The position numbers and the translations under genes are program-made. DNA of 64,000 nucleotides from Pantoea ananatis LMG 2665 (GTDB lineage: Bacteria; Pseudomonadota; Gammaproteobacteria; Enterobacterales; Enterobacteriaceae): NCBI RefSeq assembly GCF_000710035.2, contig NZ_JMJJ01000005.1:124001-188000 (forward strand), given 5' to 3'. Position 1 is the stretch's first letter, and each line of letters begins with the position of its first letter. The notes below the pieces were generated by a model. That model was not told the DNA's origin, ran no database searches, and worked only from the letters and a program-made list of their open reading frames with translations. Shown piece by piece: positions 8,221-19,246 of the stretch.

Positions 8221-9015
8221 TCAGTTTAAAGGGTAATCGTGGTAACCAAGCTCAGCGGAAAGACGGCGTCCCGCCTCATGCAGCATTGCCACGTAAGTGT
8301 GCTTGTTCGATGCCGGGAAGCGCAGCGTAGGAAAAGAGATACTCAGCCCCGCGACGGCCACGCCGAAACGATCGAAAATGGGCACGGCGATGCAGCAAAC
8401 GCCCTCTTCCTGCTCTTCATTATCCTCACCATAACCCTGCTTCCTGACCTGACTCAGGACGTCAATAAGCGCGCCGGCGTCAGAAAGCGTATTCGCGGTA
8501 TTAATGGTAAAGGTTATCCGCTGCAAAATGTCGTTAATGTCTTCCCGACTGCGCCACGCCAGTAACACTTTACCCAGCGCGGTTGAGTGCAGCGGATTGC
8601 GGCGGCCAATACGTGACGACATGCGCAGGTTATACAGCGAATCGATCTTATGGACATAGACAATACTGTCCTCGTCCAGCGCGCCCAGATGGATCGTTTC
8701 TTTGGTTAACCGGGACAGTTCACGCATCTGCACATCGGCACTGCGGATCAGGTCAATGTTCTGCAGCGCTTTCGATCCCACCTCAAACAGTTTTAACGTC
8801 AGTGAGTATTTTTCGCTTTCCCCTTCCTGGGCGACATAGCCCAGTGATTTCATGGTTTGCAGGAAACGGTAAACGGTGCTTTTAGACATCATCAGCCGCT
8901 GAGCCAGTTCGGTAATACCGTGATCGCGCTCTTCGCTTAAGGCCTGCAAAATGCCAAACACCTTTTGCACCGAAGAGACAGAATCAGGTTGTTTGTCCTT
9001 TGAATCAGGAACCAT
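8221..9015 (-). CDS. kdgR: IclR-family repressor of pectin/2-keto-3-deoxygluconate catabolism KdgR
   Basis: A 264-residue regulator. The winged helix-turn-helix lies in about 15-75, with MMSKSTVYRFLQTMKSLGYV nearly the same as E. coli. The IclR effector domain follows, with HLGALDEDSIVYVHKI, the acidic GYGEDNEEQEEGV stretch and C-terminal GYHDYP. KdgR represses uptake and breakdown genes for KDG and pectin sugars and is released by KDG. Its presence fits with eda in this window, which cleaves the phosphorylated product of KDG. Divergent from yebQ. Confidence 0.96.
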   Translation of the reverse strand: MVPDSKDKQPDSVSSVQKVFGILQALSEERDHGITELAQRLMMSKSTVYRFLQTMKSLGYVAQEGESEKYSLTLKLFEVGSKALQNIDLIRSADVQMRELSRLTKETIHLGALDEDSIVYVHKIDSLYNLRMSSRIGRRNPLHSTALGKVLLAWRSREDINDILQRITFTINTANTLSDAGALIDVLSQVRKQGYGEDNEEQEEGVCCIAVPIFDRFGVAVAGLSISFPTLRFPASNKHTYVAMLHEAGRRLSAELGYHDYPLN

Positions 9016-9023
9016 TGCTCACC

Positions 9024-9040
9024 TTGAATACGTGTTTCAA
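9024..9040. promoter_or_regulatory. possible KdgR-type operator upstream of kdgR
   Basis: TTGAATACGTGTTTCAA is an inverted repeat (TTGAA/TTCAA) just upstream of the kdgR start. It shares the GTTTCA half with the KdgR box. Autoregulation would be plausible, but the match is incomplete. Confidence 0.25.
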
Positions 9041-9200
9041 AAAAAACGGAACGGGGTTGCAGTATAGATTGCGGCGCCTCGCTCCGGCAAACTTTCAAGG
9101 TCTGTAACATCTGTAAAATATATTTTTCATTCCGGCGCGGTGCATTTTGTCCGCCAATTGATTAGCATGATGATATTCACACTCTTTAATATTAGCCTCT

Positions 9201-10562
9201 ATGTCACTCTCTTCTTCTGACGGCGGACTTCCTGTGCCACAACGGTACTGGGCTATTCTGACAATCGCCATTGGCCTCATCATGGCGGTGTTAGACGGCT
9301 CAATTGCCAATGTGGCTCTCCCAACCATTTCACGTGAGCTGCAGGCCAGCCCGGCCCAGTCGGTCTGGGTCATTAACGCCTATCAAATCGCGATTGTGGC
9401 TTCACTGCTGTCGCTGTCCTTTTTGGGCGATATCGTTGGATACCGCCGCGTTTATCAGTTCGGCCTGGTGGTCTTTGCCGCGACATCGGTGTTCTGCGCG
9501 CTGTCATCCACGCTGACGATGCTGACCGTTGCGCGTGTCTTGCAGGGGCTTGGCGGTGCTGCGGTCATGAGCGTTAATACAGCGCTGATACGCATTATCT
9601 ATCCTCCTCGCTATCTGGGTCGGGGCATTGCCATCAATGCACTGCTGGTGGCGATCTCAACCGCTGCCGGTCCCACCGTCGCGGCAGCCATTCTTTCTGT
9701 TGCCAGCTGGCGTTGGTTATTTCTGATTAACCTGCCGCTGGGTGCAGTGACACTCTGGTTGGCGTTGCGTTATCTGCCCGATAACCCACAACGGGCAAAA
9801 ACCCAGAAGTTCGATATCACCAGTGCGGTGATGAATGCGCTTTTTTTCGGGCTGTTGATTTCGGCTCTGGGGGGATTTGCGCAGGGACAGCCCCACTGGC
9901 TGATCGCCAGCGAAATTGTGGTGATCATCCTGGTCGGTTATTTCTTTATCCGTCGTCAGTTAAGGATGGAGGTGCCGCTGCTGCCGGTTGACTTGCTGCG
10001 TATTCCCATTTTCGCGCTGTCGATCTGCACTTCCGTCTGCTCTTTCTGTGCACAAATGCTGGCGATGGTCTCTCTGCCTTTTTATCTGCAAAGCGTACTG
10101 GGTCGCGATGAAGTCGCAACAGGGCTGCTGCTGACGCCCTGGCCTCTTGCTACCATGCTGCTTTCACCCATTGCGGGCCGTTTGATTGAGCGGGTCCATG
10201 CCGGTCTGCTCGGCGGCATTGGTCTGGCACTGTTTGCCAGCGGGCTGTTACTGCTGGCCCGGCTGCCTGCCCAACCTGACGACATGGATATTATCTGGCG
10301 CATGATGCTGTGCGGAGCCGGTTTTGGCCTGTTTCAGTCGCCAAACAACCATACAATCGTCACTGCTGCGCCGCGCAACCGCAGCGGCGGTGCCAGCGGT
10401 ATGTTAGGCACGGCGCGATTACTGGGCCAGAGCAGCGGCGCGGCGCTGGTCGCGCTGATGTTCAATCTGATGGGAAATGGTGGAACCCATGCCTCGCTGT
10501 TATTAGCGGGAGGATTCTCTACCGTCGCTGCCCTTCTCAGCCTGTCACGAATGAAAGCCTGA
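9201..10562 (+). CDS. yebQ: MFS efflux transporter YebQ (14-span, EmrB/QacA type)
   Basis: A 453-residue integral membrane protein with the DHA2-family features LDGSIANVALPTI near the N-terminus (motif D1), GDIVGYRRVY (motif A), ARVLQGLGGA (motif B) and GLFQSPNNHTIV later. It matches E. coli YebQ in length and place next to kdgR. It probably exports a drug or metabolite by proton antiport; the substrate is unknown. No clear ribosome site precedes the chosen ATG, but the N-terminal alignment to E. coli supports it. Confidence 0.92.
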   Translation: MSLSSSDGGLPVPQRYWAILTIAIGLIMAVLDGSIANVALPTISRELQASPAQSVWVINAYQIAIVASLLSLSFLGDIVGYRRVYQFGLVVFAATSVFCALSSTLTMLTVARVLQGLGGAAVMSVNTALIRIIYPPRYLGRGIAINALLVAISTAAGPTVAAAILSVASWRWLFLINLPLGAVTLWLALRYLPDNPQRAKTQKFDITSAVMNALFFGLLISALGGFAQGQPHWLIASEIVVIILVGYFFIRRQLRMEVPLLPVDLLRIPIFALSICTSVCSFCAQMLAMVSLPFYLQSVLGRDEVATGLLLTPWPLATMLLSPIAGRLIERVHAGLLGGIGLALFASGLLLLARLPAQPDDMDIIWRMMLCGAGFGLFQSPNNHTIVTAAPRNRSGGASGMLGTARLLGQSSGAALVALMFNLMGNGGTHASLLLAGGFSTVAALLSLSRMKA

Positions 10563-10572
10563 GTTCAGCGAT

Positions 10573-10602
10573 AAAAAAAGGCGACGTTGCCGTCGCCTTT
10601 TT
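10573..10602. terminator. bidirectional terminator between yebQ and htpX
   Basis: AAAGGCGACG-TTGC-CGTCGCCTTT forms a 10-bp stem with A-rich and T-rich flanks. It can stop yebQ transcription rightward and htpX transcription leftward. Confidence 0.85.
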
Positions 10603-10610
10603 CGTGAGGG

Positions 10611-11492
10611 TTACTTCAGGTATTCACCGCTGCGCAGCGCTTCGATACGTTTATCTAACGGTGGATGCGACATAAAGAGTTCGCTAAATGATTTTCCTTT
10701 TCCGTTAATACAAAACGCCATCATGCTGCTGGGTTCCTGCGGCTCATAGCTGGTTTTCAGACGCTGCAAAGCCGCAATCATTTTTTCGCGGCCCACCAGT
10801 TTGGCCGAGCCGGCATCGGCATGGAATTCACGATGACGTGAAAACCACATCGTGATGATGCTGGCCAGAATACCGAATACCAGTTCAAGCACCATCGAGA
10901 CAGCAAAGTAGACCAGCGGATTTCCGTTGCTGCTCTCCTCGCCATCACGGTTGCCGGACATAAAGCCCGCCGCAATCTGTGCCAGGATACGCGACACAAA
11001 GATAACAAAGGTGTTCACCACACCCTGAATCAGCGTCATGGTGATCATGTCGCCATTCGCAATGTGCGCCACCTCGTGCGCCAGCACCGCCTCCGCTTCA
11101 TCACGACTCATGTTTTGTAGCAGGCCAGTAGAAACCGCCACCAGCGAGGCATTACGTCGCGCACCGGTTGCAAACGCGTTGATATCCGGCGCGTGATAGA
11201 TAGCGACCTGGGGCATAGCAATACCGACCTGCTGTGCCTGTCGGCCAATCGTGTCAATTAACCAGCGCTCGGTTTCGTTGCGCGGTTGCTCAATCACTTC
11301 ACCGCCAACTGAACGTAGCGCCATCCACTTCGACATCAACAGTGAGACAAACGCACCGCCGAAGCCAAACAAGCCTGCCATTATCATCAGGCCCTGAACA
11401 CTGCTTGACTGGATTCCTGTCAGGCTGAGAATCAGCCCGAATACCAACATCACAGCCAGGTTGGTCAGCAGGAAAAGAGCAATACGCATCAT
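10611..11492 (-). CDS. htpX: membrane zinc metalloprotease HtpX
   Basis: This 293-residue inner-membrane M48 peptidase has two N-terminal spans (about 4-24 and 33-53). The zinc motif HEVAH is at 139-143. Two more hydrophobic segments follow (about 150-175 and 195-217), and the third zinc ligand lies in the SRHREFHAD region. It works with FtsH in quality control of membrane proteins. The start MMRIALFLL is shared with E. coli. A heat-shock-type promoter lies 50-75 bases upstream. Confidence 0.97.
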   Translation of the reverse strand: MMRIALFLLTNLAVMLVFGLILSLTGIQSSSVQGLMIMAGLFGFGGAFVSLLMSKWMALRSVGGEVIEQPRNETERWLIDTIGRQAQQVGIAMPQVAIYHAPDINAFATGARRNASLVAVSTGLLQNMSRDEAEAVLAHEVAHIANGDMITMTLIQGVVNTFVIFVSRILAQIAAGFMSGNRDGEESSNGNPLVYFAVSMVLELVFGILASIITMWFSRHREFHADAGSAKLVGREKMIAALQRLKTSYEPQEPSSMMAFCINGKGKSFSELFMSHPPLDKRIEALRSGEYLK

Positions 11493-11541
11493 AACGGTTA
11501 ATCTTCCTCAGTAGTTCATGCGCTCATGCGCGGATACATAT

Positions 11542-11568
11542 CCTATGAGCATTGTGCGGGTTTTCAAG
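11542..11568 (-). promoter_or_regulatory. sigma-32 (heat-shock) promoter of htpX
   Basis: Minus strand: CTTGAAA (-35, 11562-11568), a 12-base spacer, then CTCATAGG (-10, 11542-11549). The sigma-32 consensus is CTTGAAA with CCCCAT about 11-16 bases later. Heat-shock control of htpX is established in E. coli. Confidence 0.7.
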
Positions 11569-11692
11569 CGACCTTAACGTTTAAGTGTCTAAAAAGACAT
11601 AACTTTACAATATGACACAACCTTTCGCGCAACCTGTCGGAAACCGCTCAGACGAACACATTAACGACGCTTATCACTGCCAAATTAATGAT

Positions 11693-11721
11693 AAAAAAAA
11701 GCACCGCGCTGGGCGGTGCTT
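11693..11721 (-). terminator. terminator of prc
   Basis: Minus strand AAGCACCGC-CCAGC-GCGGTGCTT followed by a long T-tract, about 20 bases after the prc stop. Confidence 0.88.
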
Positions 11722-11741
11722 GGGTAACCCGGGTTATGCCG

Positions 11742-13787
11742 TTAGTTAGTTTTGGCTGCCGGTGCCTCAGGTGAGGATTTTTCCAGCTGCGCCAGGTCAT
11801 TGGCAATTTTTACCGTTTCATCCAGATAAGGATCGGGCTCTTTATAGTCTTTCGGCAAATCATCAAGGCTCTTCAGCGGCTTTTTACCTTCAGCCTGATA
11901 GCGCGCGTTAATGCGTTCCAGACGTAGCGCATCTTCCTCGTGGTTCTCTTTCTCGCGCTGGGCAAGATTGAGCGACACAATGTTGCGCTTGTCTTTCATG
12001 GCGTTAAAGCGGGCGATGTCCTTCATGATGTACTGGAACTCGCGATCCTTAGCGATGCGCTCATCGTGCTCTTTGGTCAGCTGTGGTGCCAGCGCCTTGA
12101 CATCACCTGTGCGGGTGTACGTCGCGGCCGTAATGCTGTCCCACGGTAACGCATTGTCCTCGAACTTCTCGCCCGTTTCCGCCGCTTCAACACCAGTTGG
12201 CATCAACAGGTCCGGCGTCACGCCTTTGCGCTGCGTACTGCCGCCATTGATACGATAAAACTTCTGAATCGTATACTGCACCGAACCCAGCGCAGGCCAT
12301 TCCGGACGCAGCATCTGATCGTAAATGCGGTTCAGTGACCGGTACTGTTGAACGGTGCCTTTACCAAAGGTGGGCTCGCCGACGATCAGCGCACGACCAT
12401 AATCCTGCATTGCCGCTGCAAAAATTTCTGATGCAGAAGCACTGAAGCGGTCAACCAGCACTACCAGCGGGCCTTTATAATAAACGATGCCGTCGTTGTC
12501 GCTATCCTGACGCACGTGGCCATTGTTATCACGGACCTGAACAACCGGGCCACTTGGAATAAACAAGCCAGAAAGCGAAACCGCCTCGGTCAGTGCGCCG
12601 CCGCCGTTGGTGCGCAGATCGATGACGATGCTGTCAACGTTCTGCTTTTGCAGCTTCTGCAACTGCACTTTGACATCATCGGTCAGGCCAACGTAGAAGC
12701 CAGGAATATCGAGCACGCCGACTTTTTCTTTACCGACAGTGTGAATACTCATTTTAACCGCGCGATCTTCCAGACGGATTTTCTCACGCGTTAAGGTCAC
12801 AATACGGGTCTTAGTGCCTTTGCCAGCAGGCAGAATCTCAAGGCGAACCTTGCTGCCTTTCGGCCCTTTGATTTTGGCGACCACATCATCCAGGCGCCAG
12901 CCGATAACGTCTTCCATTGGCTTGCCAGGCTCACCGACGCCGACGATGCGGTCGCCAACGGTGATCGCTTTACTTTTCGCCGCCGGACCACCGGCCACCA
13001 TAGAGTTGATAACGGTATAGTCATCATCCATCTGCAACACGGCACCAATCCCTTCGAGCGACAGGCTCATTTCGGTGTTGAACTGCTCCGTATTACGCGG
13101 TGAAAGGTAGTTGGTGTGCGGATCGATTTCGTGGGCAAAAGCGTTCATTGCCAGCTGGAATACATCTTCACTGTTGCTTTGCGCCAGACGACGGATGGCA
13201 AAGTTATAACGTTTGGTCAGCACTTCACGGATTTCTTTTTCGTCTTTACCGGCGAGTTTAAGGCTCAGCTCATCGTATTTGACCTTGGCGTCCCACAGCG
13301 CATTCAACTCACTCTGGTCTTTCGGCCAGGGCGCTTTAGAACGGTCAATATCGATGGTGTCATTGCCGGTAAAGTTCATCGGACGCGCCAGCACCGTAAG
13401 CGCATACTGATAGCGCTCAAAGCGGCGTTTTTGCGCCAGATTATAAAGATCGTAAAAAATATCCAGCTTACCGCTACGCAGCTCATCACCCAGTTGGGTC
13501 TTCTTGCTGGCAAACTGTGCAACGTCCGACGCCAGCAACACGTTGTGGCTGTAGTCGAGCATATTGAGATAGCGGTCAAAAATCTTGGCCGAGAAGGCGC
13601 CGTCAAGATCGAACTGACGATAGTGAGAACGGGTAAAACGCGACGTCACGCGCTCGCTTACCGTCGCATCCTGCGGATCTTCATGCAGCTGTGGAATTTG
13701 ATCGGCACGTGTAATGTTCTCGGCCGCAAAGGAAGGGCCTGACAACAGCAGGCCCGCAATCAATCCAACTTTTAAAAGGGTGTTCAT
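11742..13787 (-). CDS. prc: periplasmic tail-specific protease Prc (Tsp)
   Basis: A 681-residue S41 endopeptidase. A signal peptide covers residues 1-21 (cut near SFA/A). A PDZ domain lies at about 230-320, and the Ser-Lys dyad at S451 (in FSASASE) and K476 (in FGKGTV). It trims the C-terminus of FtsI and degrades MepS and ssrA-tagged proteins in the periplasm. The frame opens at 13835 inside the proQ tail; ATG 13787 gives a normal signal peptide and aligns with E. coli Prc (682 aa), with GGAGG 11 bases upstream. Probably cotranscribed with proQ. Confidence 0.97.
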   Translation of the reverse strand: MNTLLKVGLIAGLLLSGPSFAAENITRADQIPQLHEDPQDATVSERVTSRFTRSHYRQFDLDGAFSAKIFDRYLNMLDYSHNVLLASDVAQFASKKTQLGDELRSGKLDIFYDLYNLAQKRRFERYQYALTVLARPMNFTGNDTIDIDRSKAPWPKDQSELNALWDAKVKYDELSLKLAGKDEKEIREVLTKRYNFAIRRLAQSNSEDVFQLAMNAFAHEIDPHTNYLSPRNTEQFNTEMSLSLEGIGAVLQMDDDYTVINSMVAGGPAAKSKAITVGDRIVGVGEPGKPMEDVIGWRLDDVVAKIKGPKGSKVRLEILPAGKGTKTRIVTLTREKIRLEDRAVKMSIHTVGKEKVGVLDIPGFYVGLTDDVKVQLQKLQKQNVDSIVIDLRTNGGGALTEAVSLSGLFIPSGPVVQVRDNNGHVRQDSDNDGIVYYKGPLVVLVDRFSASASEIFAAAMQDYGRALIVGEPTFGKGTVQQYRSLNRIYDQMLRPEWPALGSVQYTIQKFYRINGGSTQRKGVTPDLLMPTGVEAAETGEKFEDNALPWDSITAATYTRTGDVKALAPQLTKEHDERIAKDREFQYIMKDIARFNAMKDKRNIVSLNLAQREKENHEEDALRLERINARYQAEGKKPLKSLDDLPKDYKEPDPYLDETVKIANDLAQLEKSSPEAPAAKTN

Positions 13788-13806
13788 GCCGGGGTCAGCC
13801 TCCGTT

Positions 13807-14508
13807 TCAGAACTGCAAATGTTCTGCGCGCACAATCATTGCCATGCCGGAAGCGAGCTGTACCCGGACGCCGTCTTTCGACACTTCCAGAACGGTTGCG
13901 TCCATCGCACTTTTGCCTGCTTTAACTTTAATACTCTGGCCGGGTTGCAAAGTTGAGGTATCAGTGATGGGTTTAGCCTGCTGCTCCGGGCGTGGTGCCG
14001 GTTTGCGATTCTGCGATGCAGTAGGACGCTCAGCAGACTGTGGACGCGGCTTACGCGCGGCCTCACCTTCTGCCGGTTTACGCGGAGCAGGCTTGCGTGG
14101 GCGACGTGGTGCGCTGGCACCCTCTTCGCCTTCACCGGCTTCGCGACGAGCGGCTCGCTGCTGGTCGCGCTGTGCCTGAACACGCGCTTTGGCATCTTCG
14201 AGTTGCTTACGGGCATGCTCCACGTGCTGCTCATCAAGAACACCACAGGGGTTTCCATCGAGATCCACACGGGTGGCACCCGCTTTGATACCGTACAGAT
14301 AGCGCCAGCTAGAGGTATAAAGACGCAAGGCCGAACGCAACTGCGTCTTGCTCAGGTTCATTTCGCCCTGAACGCGCTCTACCAGATCCTGAAAGATACC
14401 GATTTTGAGCGGACGCGCTTCGCCTTCAGCGCTAAAGCAGTGCGGAAAGCGCTCCGCCAGAAAGCTAATGACTTCTTTACTGCTATTCAACTTAGGTTGA
14501 TTTTCCAT
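13807..14508 (-). CDS. proQ: RNA chaperone ProQ
   Basis: This 233-residue FinO/ProQ-domain protein has residues 1-120 as the RNA-binding domain ([20 protein letters not shown]). A long basic, Ala/Pro/Arg-rich linker spans about 121-180, and a C-terminal Tudor-like domain has the [10 protein letters not shown] motif. It binds structured sRNAs and mRNA 3' ends. An AGGA site lies six bases from the ATG. It is 19 bp upstream of prc, the same order as E. coli. Confidence 0.97.
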   Translation of the reverse strand: MENQPKLNSSKEVISFLAERFPHCFSAEGEARPLKIGIFQDLVERVQGEMNLSKTQLRSALRLYTSSWRYLYGIKAGATRVDLDGNPCGVLDEQHVEHARKQLEDAKARVQAQRDQQRAARREAGEGEEGASAPRRPRKPAPRKPAEGEAARKPRPQSAERPTASQNRKPAPRPEQQAKPITDTSTLQPGQSIKVKAGKSAMDATVLEVSKDGVRVQLASGMAMIVRAEHLQF

Positions 14509-14604
14509 GAAATTTCCTGATTACTACGGGTTTGCCGACCAGAGCAGGCATGAACAGGCGACATTATAATGACAACATCGCCAAATGCCATGCAATCCAG
14601 TCGA

Positions 14605-15105
14605 TTAGCTACGCGTCAGCTGCAAATATTTTTCTAAGTCACTGTTCGCGAGCACGTCGCAAAGCCCGTTAGTCAAGGCGACCAGCCCTTTTTCATCTTC
14701 ACTATCAAAGCGATTGTATTCCACACTGTCGATATCCAGTACGCCGACAACCTGACCGTTTATTTTCAGAGGAATCACAATTTCTGCATTACTGGCGGCA
14801 TCGCAGGCGATATGGCCAGGGAAAGCATGGACATCATCAACACGCTGCACCTGTTGTTGCGCCAGTGCGGTGCCGCAAACCCCTTTGCCCACGGGAATGC
14901 GCACGCAGGCGATTTTCCCCTGGAAAGGGCCCAGAACTAGCGTATCGGCTTCCGTTAGCAGGTAGAAACCTGCCCAGTTCACGCCTTCGAGACGTTCATA
15001 CAACAGCGCGCTAAAATTACCCATTGCAGCGAGGAACGCCGTTTCTCCCGCCAGTAAGGCGCGCATATCGCGATCTAAATCGGCGTAAAAGGCAGTTTTG
15101 TTCAT
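14605..15105 (-). CDS. msrC: free methionine-(R)-sulfoxide reductase MsrC
   Basis: A 166-residue GAF-domain enzyme that reduces free Met-R-sulfoxide. The three conserved cysteines are at 67, 77 and 101; they correspond to Cys84, 94 and 118 in the longer E. coli numbering, a constant offset of 17. The motif GNFSALLYERL and the ending LDIDSVEYNRF.. are typical of the family. Ribosome site is weak. Divergent from letA. Confidence 0.93.
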   Translation of the reverse strand: MNKTAFYADLDRDMRALLAGETAFLAAMGNFSALLYERLEGVNWAGFYLLTEADTLVLGPFQGKIACVRIPVGKGVCGTALAQQQVQRVDDVHAFPGHIACDAASNAEIVIPLKINGQVVGVLDIDSVEYNRFDSEDEKGLVALTNGLCDVLANSDLEKYLQLTRS

Positions 15106-15316
15106 TATTCAACCGTTACCAGTGACATCCGAGCGGCTAACCACTCCGCTTGTTAAAAATAAGCACTAAAAATCCATAGCCATAAGGTGAATCATAGCGT
15201 TAGTTACTATAACCTTAACATTCTGTGGATCGAAGCGTGATACCCGAGACAGGTACCCAGGCGATGTCTTACTGACCCTTTGCGTTAATCACAATAAGCG
15301 AAACATGCACTAATTT

Positions 15317-16561
15317 ATGAAAATTCACGCTATCAGCCAGACATTGCCTCAGGCACGTTATCAGCGTTGTCCGCAATGCGATACCCTTTTTTCCTTACCA
15401 GATGTGAAATCGTATCAGTCAGCCCACTGTCCCCGCTGCAACGCGCAAATTGTGAGCGGCCGCGACTGGTCAATGACACGTCTGCTGGCGATGGCGGCCA
15501 CGATGCTGGTGCTGATGCCTTTTGCTTTTAGCATGCCGCTTATCGACATTCGCCTGCTGGGCATGCGCATTGACGCCAGCGTACTGGAAGGTATCGTTCA
15601 GATGACGCTACAGGGCAATGTCCTGACCGCCTCGATGGTGGCGTTCTGTACTATCGGCGCGCCGGTGACGCTGGTGGCAGGCATTGGCTATCTGGCCCTG
15701 GGTGAGCGTTTAGGGATGAATCTGCGCCCGGTGCTGCTGATGCTCGATAAGCTCAAAGAGTGGGTGATGCTGGATATTTTTTTGATTGGCATCGCCGTCG
15801 CCTCCATAAAAGTCCAGGATTACGCCGACCTCGAATTAGGCTATGGGCTGGTCGCCTATGTGGCGCTAACCGTGCTGAGCGTCATTACGTTGATTCATCT
15901 GAACATGGAGCAGCTTTGGGAGCACTTTTATCCCCAGTCGCACCAGGTGACGCGGCGTGACGATCTTCAGGTCTGCCTTAACTGCCACTACACCGATATT
16001 CCTGACGCCCGCGGCCGCTGCGCGCGCTGTCATACGCCGCTTGATTTTCGACGCCGCCACAGCTTACAAAAGTCCTGGGCCGCCCTTATCGCGTCAATTG
16101 TGCTGCTGATTCCCGCCAATCTGTTGCCGATTTCGGTGGTGTACCTGAACGGATCGCGCCGTGAAGACACGATCTTCTCCGGCATCCTGTCTCTGGCATC
16201 CGGTAACGTGCCCGTCGCAGCCGTGGTGTTTATCGCCAGTATTCTGGTTCCCTTCACCAAAGTGCTGGTGATGCTGGCGCTCCTGCTCAGTATCCATTTC
16301 CGCTGCGAACAAGGCCTGAAAACCCGCATTCGTCTGCTACGTTTTGTGACTTGGGTTGGACGCTGGTCTATGCTGGATCTGTTTGTCATTTCACTAACCA
16401 TGTCGTTGGTCAATCGCGATCAACTACTGGCTTTTACCATGGGACCCGCTGCGTTTTATTTTGGCGCGGCAGTGATCCTGACCATTATGGCCGTTGAGTG
16501 GCTGGATAGCCGCCTGCTCTGGGATGCACATGCAACAGGAAACGCCGACTACACCGACTAA
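15317..16561 (+). CDS. letA: LetA (YebS): PqiA-family inner membrane protein of the LetAB lipid transport system
   Basis: A 414-residue membrane protein made of two PqiA-like halves. Each half begins with a zinc-ribbon: CPQC/CPRC near residues 19-42 and CLNC/CARC near 217-240. Several membrane spans follow each ribbon. It partners the MCE protein LetB, which overlaps its 3' end by 32 bases, in moving lipids between the inner and outer membranes. Length and order match E. coli yebS. No strong ribosome site is seen before the ATG. Confidence 0.94.
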   Translation: MKIHAISQTLPQARYQRCPQCDTLFSLPDVKSYQSAHCPRCNAQIVSGRDWSMTRLLAMAATMLVLMPFAFSMPLIDIRLLGMRIDASVLEGIVQMTLQGNVLTASMVAFCTIGAPVTLVAGIGYLALGERLGMNLRPVLLMLDKLKEWVMLDIFLIGIAVASIKVQDYADLELGYGLVAYVALTVLSVITLIHLNMEQLWEHFYPQSHQVTRRDDLQVCLNCHYTDIPDARGRCARCHTPLDFRRRHSLQKSWAALIASIVLLIPANLLPISVVYLNGSRREDTIFSGILSLASGNVPVAAVVFIASILVPFTKVLVMLALLLSIHFRCEQGLKTRIRLLRFVTWVGRWSMLDLFVISLTMSLVNRDQLLAFTMGPAAFYFGAAVILTIMAVEWLDSRLLWDAHATGNADYTD

Positions 16562-19169
16562 TGCTACGCTGCGCAACAAGCGTAAAATTTCACCTTTTTG
16601 GCTTCTGCCCATTATCGCAATGCTGATTGCGGGCTGGCTGCTTTGGACCAATTTTCAAGAGCGCGGCACGACCATCACCATCAATTTCCAGACGGCCGAT
16701 GGCATCGTGCCCGGCCGCACGCCTATCCGCTATCAGGGCGTGGAAGTCGGTACTGTGCAGGGCATCAATCTTAGCGACGACTACAAAAAGATTCAGATCA
16801 AGGCCAGCATTAAGAGCGACATGCGCGATGCGCTGCGTGAAAATACGCAGTTCTGGCTGGTCACGCCAAAAGCCTCACTGGCGGGGGTTTCCGGTCTGGA
16901 TGCGCTGGTGGGGGGGAACTACATCGGCATGATGCCAGGCGATGGTAAAGAAAGTGACACCTTTACCGCGCTGGATACCCAACCGAAATACCGCGTGAAT
17001 ACCGGTGAGCTCATGATTCACCTGCATTCATCCGACCTCGGCTCGCTGAACACTGGCTCGTTAGTGTATTACCGCAAAATCCCGGTGGGCCGTGTCTACG
17101 ATTACAGCATTAACAATCAGAACAACGGCGTGTCGATTGACGTCCTGATTGAGCGGCGCTTCGTGAACCTGGTGAAAACCAGCAGCCGCTTCTGGAATGT
17201 GTCAGGAATGAATGCAGACGTCAGCCTGAGCGGGGCCAGAGTACAGCTAGAAAGCCTGTCAGCCTTAGTCAACGGCGCTATCGCCTTTGACTCGCCTGAG
17301 GGCGCGGAAGCCGCCAAAACCGATCAGAACTATCAGCTCTATCCCGACCTGGCTCACAGCCAGCGTGGCGTGCTGATATCGCTGGATCTGCCCAGCGGGA
17401 ATAATCTCTCAGCCAACCGTACGCCGCTGATGTATCAGGGCTTAGAAGTCGGCACCCTGACCAAACTGAATCTGCAGGATGGCGGTAAAGTGACCGGTGA
17501 GATGACGATCGATCCCTCTGTCGTGGGACTGATGCGTGAAGGCACGCGTATTGAGATGCGCAGCCCCAAACTCAGCCTCACGGATACCAGCCTGAGCAGC
17601 CTGCTGACCGGTAACACCTTTGAGCTGGTGCCTGGCGATGGTGCACCGCAGCAGCATTTTACGGTGGTCGCACCCAATAAAACGCTGCTGCAGCAACCCA
17701 ATGTTCTCACCGTGAAACTGAGCGCCCCCGAAAGCTACGGCATCGATGCCGGCCAACCCCTGATGTTGCACGGACTAAAAATTGGTCAGGTAATTTCCCG
17801 GGATCTGGATGCAAACGGCGTTAATTTTGTTGTCGCGGTCAATCCTGACCAGCGCCAACTGGTCCACGGCGACAGTAAATTCATTGTGAACAGTCGCCTT
17901 GACGTGAAATTCGGCCTGGATGGCATGCAGGTGCTGGGCGCCAGCGCCCGCGAGTGGGTCGATGGCGGTATTCGTCTGGAGCCGGGTAAACAAGGCGCAC
18001 CTAAGACGGCCTATCCCCTCTTTGCCGATGCTGAACGCGCGGAAGAAGGCATTACCGGCGATGGCCCATCCACCACGCTGATGCTGACGGCGAAAAGCCT
18101 GCCAGACGTTCAGGCCGGCTCAATTGTGCTCTATCGTAAATTCCAGGTCGGTGAAATTACGCAAGTCACCCCGCGCGCTGATGCGTTTGATATCGCGGTC
18201 CACATCAAACCGGAATACCGCAAACTGCTCTCTGCTGAAAGTGTGTTCTGGGCAGAAGGCGGCGCACGCGTTCAGCTTAACGGCAGTGGGTTAACCGTGC
18301 AGGCCTCGCCGCTAAACCGGGCGTTGAAAGGCGCCATTAGCTTCGACAACCTGACGGGCGCGAAAATTGATAAAGGCGCGAAGCGCGTGCTTTATCCGTC
18401 TGAAACGGCTGCACGGGCCGTGGGCAGCCAGATTACGTTACATACCTATGACGCCAGCAAGCTGTCCGCCGGCATGCCAATTCGTTACCTCGGTATCAAT
18501 GTGGGACAAATCGAGTCGCTGTCGCTGAGCGATGACAACAATCAGGTGGTGGCGAAGGCCGTACTTTACCCTGAATATGTGCAGAGTTTTGCCCGCGTCG
18601 ACAGCCGTTTCTCGGTGGTATCGCCAGAAATTTCTGCCGCAGGTGTAAATCATCTGGAAACGATCCTCCAGCCTTATGTCAACGTCGATCCGGGCAAAGG
18701 CCGTGGCGCGCGCACCTTTGAGCTGCAGGAAAGCACCATCACGGATTCACGTTACCTTAACGGCCTGAACATCTATGTGGATGCGACCGAAGCGGGTTCC
18801 CTGTCGCTGGGTACGCCGGTGCTGTTCCGCGGGGTAGAAGTGGGCACGGTGACCGGTACATCGCTGGGGAATATGGCAGACCGTGTACAAATCGCGCTGC
18901 GTATCAGTAAGAAATACCAGCATCTGGTCCGCAACAATTCGGTGTTCTGGCTGGCCTCGGGCTATAACCTGGACTTTGGCCTGATTGGCGGCGTGGTGAA
19001 AACCGGCACCTTCCAGCAGTTTATCCGTGGCGGTATTCAGTTTGCTACGCCGCCGACCGTGCCGCTGGCACCTCAGGCAACGTCAAACAAACACTTCCTG
19101 CTGCAGGATGAACCGCCTAAAGACTGGCGTAACTGGGGAACGGCGATCCCCGACCCGAATCAACCTTAA
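16530..19169 (+). CDS. letB: LetB (YebT): seven-MCE-domain envelope-spanning tunnel protein
   Basis: A large 879-residue periplasmic protein anchored by one N-terminal span (about 24-41, [14 protein letters not shown]). The TPxxYQGxEVGTV-type MCE signature recurs along the chain (for example [44 protein letters not shown]), consistent with the seven MCE rings of E. coli LetB. It forms a hydrophobic tunnel for lipid transport. The open frame starts at 16494, but ATG 16530 (MQQETP) matches E. coli MSQETP, overlapping letA as in E. coli. Confidence 0.95.
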   Translation: MQQETPTTPTNATLRNKRKISPFWLLPIIAMLIAGWLLWTNFQERGTTITINFQTADGIVPGRTPIRYQGVEVGTVQGINLSDDYKKIQIKASIKSDMRDALRENTQFWLVTPKASLAGVSGLDALVGGNYIGMMPGDGKESDTFTALDTQPKYRVNTGELMIHLHSSDLGSLNTGSLVYYRKIPVGRVYDYSINNQNNGVSIDVLIERRFVNLVKTSSRFWNVSGMNADVSLSGARVQLESLSALVNGAIAFDSPEGAEAAKTDQNYQLYPDLAHSQRGVLISLDLPSGNNLSANRTPLMYQGLEVGTLTKLNLQDGGKVTGEMTIDPSVVGLMREGTRIEMRSPKLSLTDTSLSSLLTGNTFELVPGDGAPQQHFTVVAPNKTLLQQPNVLTVKLSAPESYGIDAGQPLMLHGLKIGQVISRDLDANGVNFVVAVNPDQRQLVHGDSKFIVNSRLDVKFGLDGMQVLGASAREWVDGGIRLEPGKQGAPKTAYPLFADAERAEEGITGDGPSTTLMLTAKSLPDVQAGSIVLYRKFQVGEITQVTPRADAFDIAVHIKPEYRKLLSAESVFWAEGGARVQLNGSGLTVQASPLNRALKGAISFDNLTGAKIDKGAKRVLYPSETAARAVGSQITLHTYDASKLSAGMPIRYLGINVGQIESLSLSDDNNQVVAKAVLYPEYVQSFARVDSRFSVVSPEISAAGVNHLETILQPYVNVDPGKGRGARTFELQESTITDSRYLNGLNIYVDATEAGSLSLGTPVLFRGVEVGTVTGTSLGNMADRVQIALRISKKYQHLVRNNSVFWLASGYNLDFGLIGGVVKTGTFQQFIRGGIQFATPPTVPLAPQATSNKHFLLQDEPPKDWRNWGTAIPDPNQP

Positions 19170-19174
19170 GCCAT

Positions 19175-19204
19175 ACGGGCAGCCCAGGCTGCCCGTTTTC
19201 TTTT
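19175..19204 (+). terminator. terminator after letB
   Basis: ACGGGCAGCC-CA-GGCTGCCCGT followed by TTTCTTTT: a 10-bp stem just after the letB stop. Confidence 0.85.
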
Positions 19205-19246
19205 GGCGTGCTACACTGCCGCCTTTGCCTCAAAGAGAACTTATCC

